DNA of 40,446 nt, taken from IMG/VR virus record IMGVR_UViG_3300025138_000098, positions 1 to 40,446 of that record. The stretch is one strand, 5' to 3'. The notes below the pieces were generated by a model. The model ran no database searches. It was not told the DNA's origin and saw only the letters and a program-made list of their open reading frames with translations. This DNA is from a virus. Positions 36,623-40,446 of this stretch are shown here, piece by piece (position 1 is the stretch's first letter; each line of letters begins with the position of its first letter). A program made the position numbers and the translations under genes.

Positions 36623-39265
36623 TTATCCCTTCATTAAATCTGTTACAGATTTTGCAGACCAAAACTTGCAAGACCAGTATCCTGCTGTAGTTTTATCTTT
36701 TTTCTGATCGCAATTGTGTCTAGCTCTAAATGATTTTCTTCTTTCTGGGTCATCTCGTTTGATTTCCATGTTTGGATCACCAAATTCTACTTTGACCACA
36801 TTGCCTTTATCGTTTTTAACATAAACTTTGTATTTCTTAACATCGCCTTTTGTAGGATTATTAAGTTCTTTACCGCTATTCTTGTCTGTTTCTGTTATTT
36901 CACCCCAACTATTTAGGGATTCTGATTGGTTGACATCAAAGTCAGCCTTTAATTCTTTTGGTAGTTTACCCATAGCAACTAGTTTGTTAACATATGTCAT
37001 CAAAGCTTTTGCATCTACTTTTGTATTATACTGTTTAACTGCCCTACCAGCAAGATGAGCATGTGTTTTTTGTGGTTCGTTTCTTACCAAATTTGCATAG
37101 GCTTTAACAAGAGCGTCATAGTGTTTTGGGTGAGTCATCTTGTAAATTTTATCAAATGCCATTTTACCTAAAGTTTTTTCATCTATGCAATCATCACAAC
37201 AGGATTCTGCGGTTGTTTCTTCTGGAACACAATTAGGAACTTGTTTTCCACCTTTTGTTTTCATACCGACTTGCTTGAAACCATCCCAACAAGGATTTTC
37301 TTCGTTTGTTTTACTTTTGTCTTTTTCACCAAATGCACCACCAGTTCCTAGAACTTCATGTCCTTTTTGTTTCTTCTTTGGTATCATACCAAAATCTTCA
37401 CCACGAACTTGTTTTGCAAGGTCAGCATCTGCTTTCCCCCAAGTTCCAGCAGATTTGGTAACAAAAGAATTAACTCTTGCAAATGCCCATTGTTGTGAAG
37501 TAGTGCCGGGCCGATGTCCTGTCTTGTATGCAGCCATTCCTCTGTCATATACTTTCTTTAGAATACCATACGGCATACCAGATTTCTTTGCTTTTGTTAC
37601 AAGTCCTGCAATCTTTTCATCTAACTGATAAAATTCTAGTTCTTCATTTTTTGATAGATATGCAGCAATCGCCATTTCTTTGCGTTTTTCTTTAGACTTA
37701 CCTTTAAACTGTGGAGAATCAGACTTCTCGAAATCTTTGATATAATCACCCATATCTGCGTCTTTACCAAGAACTTCATTTATTTTAGAAGTATCGGTTG
37801 CCATAAATGGGCCACGCTTTAATGCTTTAAATGATATATTAGTTTCATTACCAAAGATTTCTTTTGGATGAATAATATTAAATGTAACCATTTCAGTTGA
37901 GTTGTTAATTTTTACCAACTCCATGTCTATTTCTTTATATACTTTACCTTTAAATTTAAGACCATGTGCAGTTACAAGTTTCTGAACCTTACCACGAGAA
38001 TTGACTGCTTGTTTTGCTCTTACTTCATCTATGGGTTTCTCACCGAACATCTGTTTGAACTTTTTGGTATGTTTAGATGGTTTAGTTGTTGCAGATGCAT
38101 CGCCTGGCGCTGGCCCTGATTTCTTTTTATCAAAGTGTCTTGCACGAGCTTGTTTAGTAGACTTAGCCATGGTATCACCTTCAGTATCTTTTGCATAATA
38201 CTTTGCTGGTTGAGTACCTTCTCTGTCTTTAATCTCTTTATCTTGTTTTACTTCATTTCTTAATCTTGGTTCTCTACGATTTTTAGATGGGTCTTCCATT
38301 TTCAAATTAGAGGGGTCGTTATTTAGAGGATTATTGTCTTTATGTCCTACATCTTTACCCTTTACTGCTTTGTCACCCATAAGTCTACGAGCTTTGTTTC
38401 TAGAAGAACGTCTTGCAATCTGTTCTGGTGTTCCTTGATAATTTTCGTATTCTTTTTTGTAATCTCGTTCTACAATATCGTGTAACCAAGTCTTATGTAC
38501 TTTTCCATCTTCAGATACAAATGTCAAGTAGTTTGTGCCTTTATTAATAACTTTACCTTCGTGACCATGAGCTTCTACAATGTCACCCACATTCCAAAGT
38601 TTACCTGTAAGATACAAATCTCTGAGTGTTTCAAAGTCTGTCATCTCACCCATATCTCTTTCTTCACGAATACCTAAATTCTTGCGAACATCATTGTAAA
38701 GTTTTAGTGAATCTTTAAAGGTAGATGGAACACCAGTTTTGAATAAATCGAAATTACCATCAGCAGCTGCAGCTCGCATCTTAGATGCAGACATACCAGA
38801 TACACCTTCTGAATCTGGGTCACGTTCTCCAGCAGATACAACTTTGATATCGTCAAAACCATAAAAACCATGTTTGGAATCTACACCATTGTAATTATTG
38901 AGTAGAGTGTTAAACTCTGTAACTCTGTCAGAACCAACAACCATTACAATAGAACGATGTCCTTTTTTATGTAACTCGACAGCTGCTTCCAGAGCAGTTC
39001 TTGATTTGCTTACAATGACATTGCTTTTATACTTTGGAAACATTTTCCTCATATATGCAATTTTTAGTGTGTGTGGTAGTGGATCTTTCTTAGCGTTTTG
39101 TGAATGTGATGGATACACATACATCATAGAACCAGCGTTCTTAGATTGTTGTTTTGCAAGTGCATCTATGAGTTTTTCGTGACCTGTTGTTGGTGGATTA
39201 AATCTACCAAAAGTGAATACAGCTGTATCACCACGAGCCTCTACGATATCTCTAAAATTTTTCAT
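36623..39265 (-). CDS. Large multidomain protein: nucleotidyltransferase, HNH and other modules
   Basis: 880 residues. N-terminus MKNFRDIVEA looks like a T4 capsid-targeting peptide ending in a protease-type site (IVE-A). Domain 1 (about 11-200) is a NadM/NadR-type nucleotidyltransferase: GRFNPPTTGHEKLI (HxGH-like site) and SGMSASKMRAAAADGNF. Domain 2 (about 275-330) is HNH-like: IARRSSRNKARRLM, VGHKDNNPLNNDPSNLKM. Later modules: YDRGMAAYKTGHRPGTTSQQ (recalled as DUF5824), NPCWDGFKQVGMKTK, and a C-terminal RARHNCDQKKDKTTAGYWSC. Internal sites PIDE, QLDE, IVEA separate modules. Substrates unknown. Confidence 0.75.
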   Translation of the reverse strand: MKNFRDIVEARGDTAVFTFGRFNPPTTGHEKLIDALAKQQSKNAGSMMYVYPSHSQNAKKDPLPHTLKIAYMRKMFPKYKSNVIVSKSRTALEAAVELHKKGHRSIVMVVGSDRVTEFNTLLNNYNGVDSKHGFYGFDDIKVVSAGERDPDSEGVSGMSASKMRAAAADGNFDLFKTGVPSTFKDSLKLYNDVRKNLGIREERDMGEMTDFETLRDLYLTGKLWNVGDIVEAHGHEGKVINKGTNYLTFVSEDGKVHKTWLHDIVERDYKKEYENYQGTPEQIARRSSRNKARRLMGDKAVKGKDVGHKDNNPLNNDPSNLKMEDPSKNRREPRLRNEVKQDKEIKDREGTQPAKYYAKDTEGDTMAKSTKQARARHFDKKKSGPAPGDASATTKPSKHTKKFKQMFGEKPIDEVRAKQAVNSRGKVQKLVTAHGLKFKGKVYKEIDMELVKINNSTEMVTFNIIHPKEIFGNETNISFKALKRGPFMATDTSKINEVLGKDADMGDYIKDFEKSDSPQFKGKSKEKRKEMAIAAYLSKNEELEFYQLDEKIAGLVTKAKKSGMPYGILKKVYDRGMAAYKTGHRPGTTSQQWAFARVNSFVTKSAGTWGKADADLAKQVRGEDFGMIPKKKQKGHEVLGTGGAFGEKDKSKTNEENPCWDGFKQVGMKTKGGKQVPNCVPEETTAESCCDDCIDEKTLGKMAFDKIYKMTHPKHYDALVKAYANLVRNEPQKTHAHLAGRAVKQYNTKVDAKALMTYVNKLVAMGKLPKELKADFDVNQSESLNSWGEITETDKNSGKELNNPTKGDVKKYKVYVKNDKGNVVKVEFGDPNMEIKRDDPERRKSFRARHNCDQKKDKTTAGYWSCKFWSAKSVTDLMKG

Positions 39266-40446
39266 TTATCCCATGCCTTTATTGCGGTAAAGTTATTAAA
39301 CGAGAACTCCATTCTGTCCACTAGTTTAACAGCACCACCACTAACCCTATCAATCGCAACATAACCCTCTGGGTTAGTTACTTTAAATCCATTTGCGGTC
39401 TTGATAAAAGTATTTGTCAATCCCTTTACACTATTTAGTTTTTTTACAATTTGCATTTTTGCATCAACCAAATAATTTTGAAATGTGATTATTTGTATTA
39501 AGTTGGTAGTGTGTTTCTTAACTTCTCTTACATATTCTTTCTGTGTATTCTTGTATTTATCTTTTCCTTTTACACTCTTTGCTTTATCAATTTGTTTCTG
39601 AATTGACATCTCAACCCATTTTTCATATCCTTTTGCATGAGCTTTGGGATTAGTAATCTTTTCTCCAGCACGAACCTTACTGTTATTGTATGTTTTGAGA
39701 GATGCACCAGCGATTGCACCTGTCATACTTTCCTGTAGATTAAGAAACTTCTTTAGTTGCATTGAGTTAATCTTTTTAAAAGTAGAACCAGTTGCAGAAA
39801 GTGCAGCTGTTACTGATTCTGTTTCTTTTGAGTTCATTGTAGCACTACCCGATACATCTTTGTAAGTTGCATCGTCCATCCATACTGATGTTGGTTTAGA
39901 TAATCCTTTAATATTTGCACCAAATGATGCTTTCATATCCTGTAATGCTTTACCTGTGTATGTTGTATGCCATACAATACCAATCTTTGCTTTGTTAATC
40001 TGTTTGCCAATATCTGATGTGGGGTCTACAGCATATACGATTGTGTTAGGTTGAAATGTAATGAAAGACTTTCCATCAATTTTTTCATTACCTTTATCTT
40101 CTGATGTAAACATCAAGTCGCCTTGAAGTACATCTTTGATACCTAACTTGGAAAACTCTGCAAGTGCTATCTTGAACTTACTATTCAATGAACCAGATAG
40201 TCCATCTTCATCAATCTCTGCGTTTGTCTTATAGAGTTTTGGAGTTGCATTAAATACTGATTTCTTTGCAACAAAAAACTTACCATCTTCTGGGTCAATA
40301 CCAGCGAATATCGCAGGCGCACCATCCCACTTGACAGTCATGTTGATTGAAGACCGAGCATTACCAGCAAGCATATCTCTTAATGAACGTAGGAAGTTGA
40401 TTGCAGCTCTACCACCATCAACTCCATAGTTAATGATTTCATCTTC
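39262..40446 (-). CDS. KxDG-containing ligase-like phage protein, 5' partial
   Basis: At least 394 residues; the frame continues past the right edge, so the first visible ATG (40374) is not the start. VKWDGAPAIFAGIDPEDGKF contains the K-x-D-G motif of the covalent nucleotidyltransferase (DNA/RNA ligase) superfamily, followed by AKKSVFNATPKLYKTNAEID, LGIKDVLQGDLMFTSEDKG and NTIVYAVDPTSDIGKQINKA. It matches what I recall as DUF6267 of T4-like marine phages. True ligase activity is not shown, since the later motifs are weak. The stop overlaps the next gene's ATG (ATGA). Confidence 0.7.
   Translation of the reverse strand, partial: EDEIINYGVDGGRAAINFLRSLRDMLAGNARSSINMTVKWDGAPAIFAGIDPEDGKFFVAKKSVFNATPKLYKTNAEIDEDGLSGSLNSKFKIALAEFSKLGIKDVLQGDLMFTSEDKGNEKIDGKSFITFQPNTIVYAVDPTSDIGKQINKAKIGIVWHTTYTGKALQDMKASFGANIKGLSKPTSVWMDDATYKDVSGSATMNSKETESVTAALSATGSTFKKINSMQLKKFLNLQESMTGAIAGASLKTYNNSKVRAGEKITNPKAHAKGYEKWVEMSIQKQIDKAKSVKGKDKYKNTQKEYVREVKKHTTNLIQIITFQNYLVDAKMQIVKKLNSVKGLTNTFIKTANGFKVTNPEGYVAIDRVSGGAVKLVDRMEFSFNNFTAIKAWDK

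Noticed and set aside
1-40446. Integrase, transposon, CRISPR, restriction or toxin-antitoxin genes
   Set aside because: Looked for and not seen; the window is a continuous phage gene series.

Overview
The window is a compact, AT-rich stretch of a tailed, T4-like (myovirus-type) phage genome. I base this on recognisable T4-core replication and transcription genes (gp32 single-strand binding protein, gp33-like late co-activator, RNase H/FEN, gp61 primase, NrdA/NrdB), T4-type late promoter boxes, and many small conserved proteins familiar from marine T4-like phages of cyanobacteria and SAR11/OM43-type heterotrophs. No photosynthesis gene is present here, and the low GC suits a streamlined marine heterotroph host, so a pelagiphage-like origin is my best inference. 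No host gene, IS element, integrase or CRISPR array was seen.

Layout. Bases 1-257 hold the 3' end of a plus-strand tail protein. Everything after that is on the minus strand, so genes are transcribed from right to left, mostly with overlapping ATGA/TAATG junctions. (1) 307-17307: replication, nucleotide metabolism and regulation: gp32, ThyX, gp33-like protein, tRNA-Thr(UGU), PD-(D/E)XK nuclease, PhoH-like ATPase, SprT-like protease, SHMT, RNase H, a 2OG-Fe(II) oxygenase, a methyltransferase, a GIY-YIG protein, dCMP deaminase, NrdB, NrdA fused to glutaredoxin, and primase. (2) 17339-22872: an unusual secretion/amyloid cassette: csgF, csgG, a curlin-repeat protein, a FecR-domain protein, a second curlin-repeat protein and a CHASE2 adenylate cyclase. 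(3) 22873-25534: small membrane and cysteine-rich proteins and a lysis-type block with a nested spanin pair. (4) 25552-32585: virion-associated genes, including four paralogous proteins sharing one N-terminal module. (5) 32633-40446: a HAD nucleotidase and very long multidomain proteins with a repeated EEVELDE-type motif, plus a KxDG-containing ligase-like protein cut by the window edge.

How the parts fit. dCMP deaminase makes dUMP, ThyX makes dTMP, and SHMT can recharge the folate that ThyX uses, while NrdAB-glutaredoxin supplies deoxynucleotides. The curli-type cassette encodes an outer-membrane pore (CsgG), its partner (CsgF), candidate amyloid substrates and a membrane cyclase, which together could remodel the surface or signalling of the infected cell. 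The long proteins carry N-termini resembling T4 capsid-targeting peptides and repeated LDE sites resembling prohead-protease targets, which suggests (inference) processed polyprotein cargo packaged in the head.

Regulation is unusually readable. Seven minus-strand sigma70 promoters have a TTGAC(A/T) -35 box and an exact 17-base spacer. Two of them embed the stop codon of the upstream gene in the -35 box, one lies inside a coding sequence upstream of gp32, and one places its predicted start site on the A of the primase ATG (a leaderless mRNA). Two TATAAATA late promoters precede a membrane-protein pair and a structural gene. Small genes at 10854, 12208, 22873, 23069, 25254 and 25379 were found by reading the sequence directly.
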